From CAZHFW01 sp964531675 (GTDB lineage: Bacteria > Planctomycetota > Phycisphaerae > Phycisphaerales > UBA1924), in the NCBI GenBank assembly GCA_964531675.1, contig CAZHFW010000009.1:1-64000 (forward strand): 64,000 nt of DNA, given 5' to 3'. The notes under the pieces are model-generated. The model was not told the DNA's origin. It made no database searches and saw nothing but the letters and a program-made list of their open reading frames with translations. Made by a program: the position numbers and the translations under genes. This document shows, piece by piece, positions 9,341-18,107 of this stretch; position 1 is the stretch's first letter; each line of letters starts with the position of its first letter.

Positions 9341-9353
9341 CGGTATCGTACCG
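9341..9353. promoter_or_regulatory. Palindrome in divergent sugar-gene intergenic region
   Basis: CGGTATCGTACCG is an inverted repeat with 5-bp arms around a TCG centre. It sits between the sugar-binding lipoprotein gene and the DUF718 mutarotase gene. Just beside it the heptamer CCGAACC occurs at 9292, 9316 and 9328, spaced 24 and 12 bp. The embedded TATCGT (9344-9349) could also be a -10 element for the mutarotase gene. An operator role is inferred from position only. Confidence 0.3.
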
Positions 9354-9393
9354 AAAACCGCCCTCAGGCACCCTCTCATTCGCGAGCCCGATC

Positions 9394-9735
9394 ATGAAGC
9401 ACTTCGCCCAGGCGCTGGACCTCAAGAACGACCCCAGGCTCATCGCCGAGTACCGCGCCCACCACGCCCGCGTCTGGCCCGAAGTCGTCGCCGCCCTCCG
9501 CGCCGCCGGGATCCGCGACATGCGGATCTACCTGCTCGGCAACCGCCTGTTCATGACCTTCCAGGCTCCCGAGAACTTCGACCCCGCCCGCGACTACCAG
9601 CAATACGCCTCCGACCCGCGCTGCGCCGAGTGGGACCACCTCATGCGCACCTACCAGCAGCCCACCCCCTTCACCACGCCAGGCCTCTGGTGGGCCCCCA
9701 TGGAACAGGTCTTCGACCTCGGCGCGCAGCCCTGA
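9394..9735 (+). CDS. L-rhamnose/L-fucose mutarotase family protein (DUF718)
   Basis: The 113-residue protein has the small alpha/beta-barrel pattern of RhaM: KHFAQALDLKNDPRLIAEYR, HHARVWPEVVAALRAAGIRD, MRIYLLGNRLFMTF, then a Trp-rich end with TPGLWWAPMEQVF. The family interconverts alpha and beta anomers of 6-deoxy-hexoses, and DUF718 members occur in both rhamnose and fucose pathways. Because it diverges from a binding protein-permease-FKP operon, a fucose mutarotase role that supplies the correct anomer to the kinase is the most economical reading. It lies 28 bp before purD on the same strand. Confidence 0.85.
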   Translation: MKHFAQALDLKNDPRLIAEYRAHHARVWPEVVAALRAAGIRDMRIYLLGNRLFMTFQAPENFDPARDYQQYASDPRCAEWDHLMRTYQQPTPFTTPGLWWAPMEQVFDLGAQP

Positions 9736-9763
9736 CCTTTCCCTATCCCTACCATCCCGACCC

Positions 9764-11182
9764 ATGCCCGACCCCATCAACATCCTCCTCGTCGGCTCCG
9801 GCGGCCGCGAGCACGCCCTCGCCCAGCGCATCAAGGCCTCCAAGCGCTGCGGCACCCTCTTCATCACCCATCCTGAAAACCCGGGCCTGGCCTCCCTTGG
9901 CAAGGCGGTCGACGTTCCCGTCTCCATCCGCGAGATCTACCGCCTCCAGCAGTTCTGCGAGAAGAACAAAATCGGCCTGGTCGTCATCGGCCCCGAAGAC
10001 CCGCTCGCCGAGGGATACGCCGACAAGCTCGCCGCTCCCGGCCGCCTGGTCTTCGGTCCCACCGCCGAAGCCGCCCGCCTCGAAGCCGACAAGGCCTGGT
10101 GCAAGCAGCTCCTCCGCGCCGCCTCGGTCCCGACAGGCGAGGCCCGCATCTTCTCCGACGCCGAAGCCGCCCGGGGCTACCTCGAGAGCCGCATCCAGGA
10201 CGACAAGGTCCTTACTGAACTCTTCCGACAGGCCGAGACCTACCGCGATCCCGAGAACCGCCGCAAGTGGATCAATCAGCAGCGTTCCTCCAGCCGCCCG
10301 ATCGCCGCCGCGTACGCCGCCATCCACGACGATCTCCCGGTCATCAAGGCTTCGGGCCTGGCCAAGGGCAAGGGCGTCATCATCCCGCACACGCTCGCGG
10401 AAGCCCTGGACGCGATCGAACGCATCATGGTCCGCCGTGAGTTCGGAGACGCGGGCAAGACCGTCGTCATCGAAGAACGCCTCTCGGGCCCCGAAGTCTC
10501 GGTCCTCGCCCTCGTCGATGGGCGCAACATCCTCGTGCTGCCCACCGCTCAGGATCACAAACGCCTGGGCGACAACGACACCGGCCCCAACACCGGCGGC
10601 ATGGGCGCCTTCTCCCCCTCCGACAAGCTCGACGACGCGGTGATGGAAGTCATCGAGCGCGAGATTCTCGTGCCCACCGTCGACGCCCTCCGCCGCGACG
10701 GCGTGAACTACCAGGGCGTGCTCTTCGCCGGGCTCATGCTCACGCCCGCGGGCCCCAAGGTTCTCGAGTACAACGTCCGCTTCGGAGATCCCGAGTGCCA
10801 GGTGATCCTGGCCCGCCTCCAGTCGGACATCGTCGAGCTCATGCTCGCGGTCTGCAAAGGCGAGCTTGATCAGGCCAGCGTGGAGTTCTCCTCCGAATCG
10901 TCCTGCTGCGTCGTCCTCGCCGCGCCGGGCTATCCCGATACCCCCAAGAAGGGCCTGGAGATCTCGGGTCTCGACGAAGCCGCCAAGGTTCCCAACGTGC
11001 GCATCCTCCATGCTGGGACGCGCCGCGAATCCGGGAACATCGTGACCGCCGGTGGGCGCGTGCTCAACGTCGTCGCGACCGGTCCCACTCCCGCCGCCGC
11101 CCGCGCCAGCGCCTACGCCGCTGCCGAGATGATCCAGTTCGAAGGCAAGCAGATGCGCCGCGACATCGGCAGCAAGATCTGA
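9764..11182 (+). CDS. purD: Phosphoribosylamine-glycine ligase
   Basis: PurD makes glycinamide ribonucleotide in purine synthesis. The N-terminal domain begins INILLVGSGGREHALAQRI, and the ATP-grasp domain has VIKASGLAKGKGV, VVIEERLSGPEVSVLAL, the signature HKRLGDNDTGPNTGGMGAFS and VLEYNVRFGDPECQ. At 472 residues it is about 45 longer than the usual ~425. The extra length is one block (about residues 141-189) between the first ATP-grasp segment and the VIKASGLA strand, containing TELFRQAETYRDPENRRKW. The enzyme looks otherwise intact. No other purine gene is adjacent. Confidence 0.95.
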   Translation: MPDPINILLVGSGGREHALAQRIKASKRCGTLFITHPENPGLASLGKAVDVPVSIREIYRLQQFCEKNKIGLVVIGPEDPLAEGYADKLAAPGRLVFGPTAEAARLEADKAWCKQLLRAASVPTGEARIFSDAEAARGYLESRIQDDKVLTELFRQAETYRDPENRRKWINQQRSSSRPIAAAYAAIHDDLPVIKASGLAKGKGVIIPHTLAEALDAIERIMVRREFGDAGKTVVIEERLSGPEVSVLALVDGRNILVLPTAQDHKRLGDNDTGPNTGGMGAFSPSDKLDDAVMEVIEREILVPTVDALRRDGVNYQGVLFAGLMLTPAGPKVLEYNVRFGDPECQVILARLQSDIVELMLAVCKGELDQASVEFSSESSCCVVLAAPGYPDTPKKGLEISGLDEAAKVPNVRILHAGTRRESGNIVTAGGRVLNVVATGPTPAAARASAYAAAEMIQFEGKQMRRDIGSKI

Positions 11183-11201
11183 TCCCGCCCCGCAGGCCCC
11201 G

Positions 11202-12596
11202 TTACTTCACAAGCTCCTCGCCGAACACCGCGCCGATGTGACGCAGCGCGGTGGGGGAGGTGTACACCAGCGTCCGTCCTCCGGCCTTCGTGCCGCCCTT
11301 GACGCCCGTCCGCAGCACGATCGCCTTCGCGCCGGGCGGAAGCTCCAGGCCGGGCAGCGCCTGGTGTCCCACGACGCTCACCTCGATCTCCTGGCTCGCC
11401 GCTTCATCAGGGCCGATCGCGATCGTGCCGATCCGCGCATCGGCGCCGAGTTCCGCGCCGCCAAATCCCGCGGTCAGCAGCACCCGCGCCGCCTTCTCGT
11501 CTGAAAGGAATGCGATCAGCTCCGCCGCGCGGATCGCCGCCGCTCCATCCTTCATCGCCCACCCGTCGATCCCAAGCTCGCAGATGCGTGCCGGTCCGTT
11601 CTTGGGCGTTGCCGCAATCCGACGAATGTCCGCCTTCGCGATCGTCGACGCCACCTTCGAGACGTATGCCGCCGGATCCGCCTGCACGCCCTCGATCAAG
11701 GTCGCCTGCAGCACGCCTCCGACCCGAGGACCGGCCGCTTCAGTGCCTTCATGGACCGCGGCACTCCCGATCCGCGAACTCGCGCCGGGCGACTCCGCAG
11801 GCCCGACCAGAAGCTCCTGTGTCGTCACCCGCCGCGTCACATTCTCGCCTTCAACACCACGGGTCTCGCTCACCGCTTCGATCCGGAGCCCGCCCGAAGG
11901 CACATCGGATTGCTCGCGCACGCTCGTGAACGCAAGCTTGCCAAGCGTGGTCACGAGCTTCTCAACCTCGTCCTGATCCGCGGGCATCGGCGCCGGTTCC
12001 AGAATCGCCCAGCGCTTCCCCGTCCGCTTGAGCTTCACCGCAAACTCCGCTTGCGCAATGCGAAGCTCCGACGCGTCCGCAACCCCGAGCGGAAACGCTT
12101 CCCGCGCCACCCACGTCCGCAGCGCCGCTTCGCCCACAAGCCCCGGCACATTTGCGGGCACCCGCAGCACCGTCTCCCCGCCGTCGGTCACCCGCGCCAG
12201 TGCCGCGCCCCCGAGCAAGCGGTCGTCAAACTCAATCGTGCGCTTCCGCGCCCCGACCGAAAGCTCCGCGACGCTCTTGCCGCTCTGCCAACCACCCGCC
12301 AGCACATCGCCCGACGTCTGCCCAAGCACGCGCACGAACGCGTCAAGCGTCTTGCGATCCCCGAACCACGTCGCGCCGCCAGGGAGCTTGACGCTCCAGG
12401 TGTTGTCGGCGTTGCGGGTGAACTGCGCCGACCAGTCGCCCGCCTTCACGCGCACCGCGCTCACGCTCGAAGGCGGATCGGCCAGCAGCGCCATCGTGGT
12501 GGGGGCCTTGGCCTGAGGCTTCCGCAAGGCCACCGCCGTCGCCCCCGCCAGCACGAGCACCACGACCACCCAGATGAGCACTGTCCGAATCGACAT
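11202..12596 (-). CDS. DUF4340 domain membrane-anchored protein
   Basis: The 464-residue protein has one N-terminal transmembrane helix (TVLIWVVVVLVLAGATAVAL) and a large exported beta-rich part with WSAQFTRNADNTWSV near residue 60 and several further repeat-like segments, the pattern of DUF4340. Such proteins often accompany ABC-2/GldG-type transport genes, but none is present here. The ATG at 12594-12596 follows GCGAGG at good spacing and was preferred to a GTG two codons earlier. It converges with purD, with only 19 bp between the stops, and is divergent from the amidotransferase-like gene. Function unknown. Confidence 0.65.
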   Translation of the reverse strand: MSIRTVLIWVVVVLVLAGATAVALRKPQAKAPTTMALLADPPSSVSAVRVKAGDWSAQFTRNADNTWSVKLPGGATWFGDRKTLDAFVRVLGQTSGDVLAGGWQSGKSVAELSVGARKRTIEFDDRLLGGAALARVTDGGETVLRVPANVPGLVGEAALRTWVAREAFPLGVADASELRIAQAEFAVKLKRTGKRWAILEPAPMPADQDEVEKLVTTLGKLAFTSVREQSDVPSGGLRIEAVSETRGVEGENVTRRVTTQELLVGPAESPGASSRIGSAAVHEGTEAAGPRVGGVLQATLIEGVQADPAAYVSKVASTIAKADIRRIAATPKNGPARICELGIDGWAMKDGAAAIRAAELIAFLSDEKAARVLLTAGFGGAELGADARIGTIAIGPDEAASQEIEVSVVGHQALPGLELPPGAKAIVLRTGVKGGTKAGGRTLVYTSPTALRHIGAVFGEELVK

Positions 12597-12633
12597 CCGC
12601 ACCTCGCTTTGCCCGCGATCCTACCCTCCCCGC

Positions 12634-13341
12634 GTGAAACGCCCCATCATCGGCATGACCGCCGACATCGTCGCCGCCGGCACACGCCTCAAGGCCGACG
12701 TCGGGCTCGCCTACGCCCAGTGCGTCCACGCAGCGGGCGGAACGCCCATCATCCTCCCGCCCATCCCCGAGCTCCTCGACGCCCACCTGAACCTCTGCGA
12801 CGCCTTCGTCCTCACCGGAGGCGACGACCCCCGCACCGAAGAGTTCGGCACGCCCACCCACCCCAAAGCCAATCCCATGCACCCCCAGCGGCAGGCCTAC
12901 GAGCTCGCGCTCCTCCGCGCCCTCCAGCCGCGCCAGCACACCCCCGTCCTGGGCGTCTGCCTCGGGATGCAGCTCATGTCCCTCGTCAACGGCGGGCAAC
13001 TCGACCAGCACATCGCCGACTCCCGCCCCGACGCAACCCGCCACTGGGACGGCCAGCACACCATCCTGGGTACCCCCACTCTCCGAGTGGGCTCTTCCCC
13101 TCTCCCCTCTTCCCTTCTCATCCCCTCCGGCCTTGTCGCAAGCAAGCACAAGCAAGCGGTCGCCGACCCGGGCCGCCTCCAAGTCCTGGCCCTCTCCGAC
13201 GATGGCCTCATCGAAGCGGTCGCCGACCCGGCCCGCAAGTTCTACCTCGGCGTGCAATGGCACCCGGAGCGCACACAGGATCCGGCTCTGGGTCAGCGGA
13301 TCTTCGACGAGCTCGTCAAGGCCAGCGCCGACCCACGCTAG
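12634..13341 (+). CDS. Gamma-glutamyl-gamma-aminobutyrate hydrolase family protein (PuuD-like)
   Basis: The 235-residue class I glutamine-amidotransferase-like hydrolase starts at the GTG of VKRPIIGMTADIV. The triad is visible: Cys109 in GVCLGMQ, His210 and Glu212 in VQWHPE. The family cleaves gamma-glutamyl amides such as gamma-glutamyl-GABA in polyamine breakdown, but no other polyamine gene is nearby, so the substrate is open. The segment before the conserved HKQAV is unusual: bases 13090-13130 are CT-rich and encode a Pro/Ser/Leu stretch. A 23-bp near-identical direct repeat follows, encoding QAVADPGR and EAVADPAR. Confidence 0.8.
   Translation: MKRPIIGMTADIVAAGTRLKADVGLAYAQCVHAAGGTPIILPPIPELLDAHLNLCDAFVLTGGDDPRTEEFGTPTHPKANPMHPQRQAYELALLRALQPRQHTPVLGVCLGMQLMSLVNGGQLDQHIADSRPDATRHWDGQHTILGTPTLRVGSSPLPSSLLIPSGLVASKHKQAVADPGRLQVLALSDDGLIEAVADPARKFYLGVQWHPERTQDPALGQRIFDELVKASADPR
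13154..13236 (+). repeat. 23-bp direct repeat inside PuuD-like gene
   Basis: AAGCGGTCGCCGACCCGG plus five further bases occurs at 13154-13176 and again at 13214-13236, with 22 of 23 bases identical, offset by exactly 60 bp and therefore in frame. The copies encode QAVADPGR and EAVADPAR. The exact-frame offset suggests a local duplication or conversion rather than a mobile repeat. Confidence 0.75.
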
Positions 13342-13345
13342 CGGT

Positions 13346-13362
13346 ACGGGCATTCTGCCCGT
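13346..13362. repeat. Short inverted repeat after PuuD-like gene
   Basis: ACGGGCA-TTC-TGCCCGT has perfect 7-bp arms and a 3-base loop, 5 bp after the stop codon of the hydrolase gene and 63 bp before the next start. It could be a weak transcription-end hairpin, although no T tract follows, or one copy of a dispersed repeat family. No second copy was noticed in the window. Confidence 0.5.
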
Positions 13363-13424
13363 GTCTACTTCTCCGACTGCCTTGCCGCTACTTTGGCGGC
13401 ATCGTCAGGCGTTATTCTATCTAA

Positions 13425-14300
13425 ATGACTTCGAAGCCCGAGTGTGCTAATTATCTGGTTGCCCTCGTTGACGTGCAAGGTCAGCGAGAAGAACTGAACC
13501 GGTGGCAACTCGGGTGGGACGCCAACAAGCCCGAAGAGTGGGTCCCGTGCGTCGATCGCACCTACAGGCGGGTACAAGTAGTGCGCCGTACGTACGACTG
13601 GTTTGCTCAGCGACTGAGAGAACAGCGAGCGGATCTCTATAAACGCGAGGAGTATGCTCGCTTTCCCCTAGGATTCAACGCCGACGCCCCGATTCAGTTT
13701 TCCTTTTCAGACACGACAGTGCTGGCCGCAAGGTTTAGTACGGATCGCTCGAAGGCGGGGACCATTGTCGCCCAGCTTCTTGGCTGTTTTGAGTTGTGCA
13801 GTTCGCTTGCGCAGACCTTCGTCTTGCTCTTGAGCCAGCACATCGTGCTGCGAGGGGGCATTGAGCTCGGAGCCTGCATACAGATTGGGAAGACTGAGGT
13901 ATACGGCCCAGCCCTGCACTCTGCGCACGAGCTGGAAAGCAAGTACGCTCACTCCCCTCGTTTCGTCATCGGCCCCAACTTCGTAGACCTGCTTGACCGT
14001 TGTGAGTCAATGACGTCGGTTGGGTACGAGGTTGAGACTGCGCGGGCTATCGCGAGACTGGTGCGATCATGGATTGTCCCCGCACCTTCTCAGGGGCCGC
14101 ATGAGCATCCGTGCCTCTTCATGCTCGACTGTGTACGAGTCTCCCGAGGCTTGGCGAAACAGAACGGAGATGAGGCGACTATGGACGAGATCCTCAAACG
14201 TGTACAGGATTTTGCGTTAAACGAGAGAGATCGTTTTTCGCGGGAGGGCCGAACGGTTCTTGCGGAGAAGTACAGCAGCCTTTTGCGGCTTTTCTCGTGA
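13425..14300 (+). CDS. Unknown protein with degenerate class III nucleotide-cyclase-like pattern
   Basis: The 291-residue protein has no signal peptide or transmembrane helix. YLVALVDVQG (Asp16), FSFSDTTVLA (Asp96), RGGIELGACIQIG (from 143) and VYGPALHSAHELESKYAHSP (from 160) follow the order of class III cyclase core strands: two metal-binding Asp positions, then the Arg-Gly-Gly strand and the G-x-x-x-N-x-A-x-R-L-E helix. The transition-state Asn and Arg positions appear to be His and Glu, so cyclase activity is doubtful. Base composition and codons (TAT, AGA, GTA) are clearly less GC-rich than those of the neighbours, suggesting transfer. A TATTCT box 6 bp before the ATG would give a leaderless mRNA. 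No effector gene lies beside it. Family assignment is inference. Confidence 0.45.
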   Translation: MTSKPECANYLVALVDVQGQREELNRWQLGWDANKPEEWVPCVDRTYRRVQVVRRTYDWFAQRLREQRADLYKREEYARFPLGFNADAPIQFSFSDTTVLAARFSTDRSKAGTIVAQLLGCFELCSSLAQTFVLLLSQHIVLRGGIELGACIQIGKTEVYGPALHSAHELESKYAHSPRFVIGPNFVDLLDRCESMTSVGYEVETARAIARLVRSWIVPAPSQGPHEHPCLFMLDCVRVSRGLAKQNGDEATMDEILKRVQDFALNERDRFSREGRTVLAEKYSSLLRLFS

Positions 14301-14308
14301 TCTCGCGA

Positions 14309-15235
14309 CTACTTCCCGCTCGTCGCCAGCCCAAGCGAATCGCGCACGCCCAGGTTCATGTAGATCTCGCGCGTCGACGTGCTCTTGTTGAGCGTGTAGA
14401 AGTGAAGCCCCGCGACCTCGTTGTCGAGCAGGTCCCGGCACTGTTCCGTCGCCCAGTGCACGCCCACGCGCTTCACCAGCTCGTCTTCGCCGCGGGCCCG
14501 GTTGATCGCGCGGATCAGGGGTGCCGGATACCGGGCGCCCAGCGCCAGTTCCGCCATCCGCTTCATGCCCGCCGCCGAGGTGATGGGCATGATCCCCGCG
14601 ATGATGGGCACATGGATCCCCGCCAGCTCGCAGCGGTCGCGGAAGTCGTAGAAGTCGCGGTTGTCGAAGAACAGCTGGGTCACGATCACGTCCGCGCCCG
14701 CGTCGACCTTGGCCTTCAGGCGTTCGATCTCCAGCAGGCGATTGGGCGATTCCGGATGCCCCTCGGGGAAGCCCGCGACCGCGATCCCGAAGCCCCGGTG
14801 ATCCCGGTGCAGGCTCCGCTCGTTGAACTTCTTGATGAAGCGTACCAGATCCGACGCGTACTTGAAGTCCTTCCAGACGTCCGCGTCGTTCGTCACGCCC
14901 AGGGGTCTGTCGCCGCGGAGCGTCATGATGTTGCTGATCCCAGCCGCCGCGTACCGCTCCAGGATCTGCATCACCTGCGCCTCGTCATGGCACACGCAGG
15001 TCAGGTGAGGCATGGGGTCCAGAGGCGTCTGCGTCTTGAGCCGCACGACCAGGTCGTGCGTGAGCTCGCGCGTGCTCCCGCCCGCGCCGTAGGTCACCGA
15101 GACGAACGTCGGGCGGAGCTTCTCGAGCTCGCGGATGTGCGTGAACAGGTCGCCCGCCGCTTCCGCGGTCTTCGGCGGGAAGAACTCGAAGGAGAACGTC
15201 GTCGACGTGAGCTTGAAGATGTCCTGGAAGTGCAT
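14309..15235 (-). CDS. metF: 5,10-methylenetetrahydrofolate reductase
   Basis: The 308-residue flavoprotein reduces methylene-THF to methyl-THF for methionine synthesis. TFSFEFFPPKT near the N-terminus carries the catalytic Glu, and FVSVTYGAGGSTR, HLTCVCHD, ISNIMTLRGDRP and ADVIVTQLFFDN are all typical of MetF. It is the third gene of a same-strand set with ahcY and an ArsR-methyltransferase regulator, which groups the folate and SAM arms of the methyl cycle. About 200 bp with a strong hairpin separate it from ahcY, so it may have its own promoter. It converges with the cyclase-like gene (8-bp gap). Confidence 0.95.
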   Translation of the reverse strand: MHFQDIFKLTSTTFSFEFFPPKTAEAAGDLFTHIRELEKLRPTFVSVTYGAGGSTRELTHDLVVRLKTQTPLDPMPHLTCVCHDEAQVMQILERYAAAGISNIMTLRGDRPLGVTNDADVWKDFKYASDLVRFIKKFNERSLHRDHRGFGIAVAGFPEGHPESPNRLLEIERLKAKVDAGADVIVTQLFFDNRDFYDFRDRCELAGIHVPIIAGIMPITSAAGMKRMAELALGARYPAPLIRAINRARGEDELVKRVGVHWATEQCRDLLDNEVAGLHFYTLNKSTSTREIYMNLGVRDSLGLATSGK

Positions 15236-15324
15236 GCGTCAACCCCGCCAGCGCGACTCCGAACCGGGCTCTGAATCCCGACCCTCCGCCCCGGAACTCG
15301 GTTCCGAAGCACCCCTTTGACAAT

Positions 15325-15354
15325 CCGGGCGTCGACCCTTCGGTCGACGCCCGG
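15325..15354 (-). terminator. Strong hairpin between ahcY and metF
   Basis: CCGGGCGTCGACC and GGTCGACGCCCGG form perfect 13-bp arms around a CTTC loop, about 80 bp beyond the ahcY stop and 90 bp before metF. No T tract follows on the minus strand, so it may be a processing or stabilising hairpin rather than a full intrinsic terminator. Confidence 0.5.
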
Positions 15355-15432
15355 GATCACTTCTCTATCGGCCATCGGGCCCCGGAGCTTGGTGTTGAAC
15401 CCGCCCCGAATCCGAACAGCCCGCGAAACTCT

Positions 15433-16953
<1,521 letters not shown>

Positions 16954-17044
16954 TGCAATCTCCTGATCCGGGCGTCTCCCGCCCTTGTGATGACTTGCTG
17001 CCGTCAATCTCCGCCCCGGGGACGCTCCCCGCCAGCGGCAAACT

Positions 17045-18001
17045 TCACGCTTTCACTCCAACCGCCGCGAACAGGCCCGGACCCTTCGCCTCCGCGTCCA
17101 CCGGCAGATCCCGGTAGCTCGTCAGCCTCAGCCCCGCCTGTTCCATCAGCTTCTTCATTGCCTCCCGCGAGAACCCCAGATGTCGATGCCCCATCGTGTG
17201 CCGGTACTCGTCCCGGTCGTGGGCCACCATGTCCACCACCAGCACCATCCCGCCCCCGCGATCGGTCCGCAGGATCCGCGCCGACTCGCCCAGCGCCTTC
17301 TCGGGCTCGGTCAGGTGATGCAGAACCAGCGCCGCCACCGCGATGTCGACGCTGCCCGTCTCGATCGGCAGCTTTGACAGGTCCGCGGAGACAAACTCCA
17401 CGTTGCCGACCCCGCGCAGCCGTTCCCGCGCCGCACCCAGCATGGCTTCCGATTGATCGATGGCGATAACCCGATCCACCACCGGCGCGACCAGTTCCGA
17501 GGCGTTGGCCGTCCCGCAGCCAAGGTCCGCAAACACCCAGTCCCGCCGCAGCAGGCTGAGCAGCGCCGCCGAGGTGAAGTCGCGCCCGAAGAGCTGCGTC
17601 CGCACCTGGTCCCACTCGCCCGCGACCCGCCCGAAGAACGCCTGTGAGTCCAGGCGGCGCTCCGCGAGCACCGCCGCCAGGCGCCGCGCGTCTTCGTGCA
17701 GCTCCGACTCGCCGCCCATCTGCTCGCGAACCGTCAGCCAGAGCTTGCGGGCCTCCGGCGCCAGATCGTCAAGCACCAGCCGGTAAAGCGTCGCGGTCCC
17801 CTCGCTCCGACGCTCCACCCACCCGCCCTCGGAAAGCACACGCAGATGCCGGCTCACCGTGCTCTGCGGCAGCTGCACCACCTTCGCGACCTCGCCGACC
17901 GCCAGCTCCTCCGACTCGAGCAGCCGGAGAATCCGCAAACGCACAACCTCACCCAGCGCGGCCAGGCGGTCGATGATCGAGATGGAGCGGCTGCCTTTCA
18001 T
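17045..18001 (-). CDS. ArsR-family regulator fused to SAM-dependent methyltransferase domain
   Basis: The 318-residue protein has a winged helix at about residues 12-75 (LAALGEVVRLRILRLLES, VVQLPQSTVSRHLRVLSEGG) and a Rossmann methyltransferase fold from about 140, with the SAM loop VFADLGCGTAN at 156-166 and a later LVLHHLTEPEKAL. The metal-binding cysteines of ArsR sensors are missing, so metal sensing is unlikely. Fusions of this layout sit beside methionine-cycle genes in other bacteria, and SahR-type ArsR regulators respond to S-adenosylhomocysteine. With ahcY next and metF after it, an SAH/SAM-sensing repressor is the likely role. The ATG at 17999-18001 lies inside a palindrome, suggesting autorepression. 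Confidence 0.8.
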   Translation of the reverse strand: MKGSRSISIIDRLAALGEVVRLRILRLLESEELAVGEVAKVVQLPQSTVSRHLRVLSEGGWVERRSEGTATLYRLVLDDLAPEARKLWLTVREQMGGESELHEDARRLAAVLAERRLDSQAFFGRVAGEWDQVRTQLFGRDFTSAALLSLLRRDWVFADLGCGTANASELVAPVVDRVIAIDQSEAMLGAARERLRGVGNVEFVSADLSKLPIETGSVDIAVAALVLHHLTEPEKALGESARILRTDRGGGMVLVVDMVAHDRDEYRHTMGHRHLGFSREAMKKLMEQAGLRLTSYRDLPVDAEAKGPGLFAAVGVKA

Positions 18002-18018
18002 CCGTTTATCCGGATGAA
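17997..18018. promoter_or_regulatory. Candidate operator over the regulator start codon
   Basis: TTCATCCG-TTTATC-CGGATGAA has perfect 8-bp arms and a 6-bp spacer, and includes the start codon of the ArsR-methyltransferase gene at 17999-18001. Position and symmetry fit binding by a dimeric winged-helix protein, most simply the gene's own product, controlling the regulator-ahcY(-metF) transcript. No second copy was found before ahcY or metF. Confidence 0.6.
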
Positions 18019-18107
18019 GGGTAGAAACAAACGGCCCGCCGTCAACTCCAAAGCCCGCGAAATCGCCGGCTTGCCCAGATTCCCAATCCGAGCTCGGGTT
18101 CTGGGAC

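Noticed and set aside
16954..17044. Possible SAH riboswitch upstream of ahcY
   Set aside because: The 91-bp region does not show the conserved SAH-riboswitch core that I know, and regulation by the adjacent ArsR-methyltransferase is a simpler explanation.
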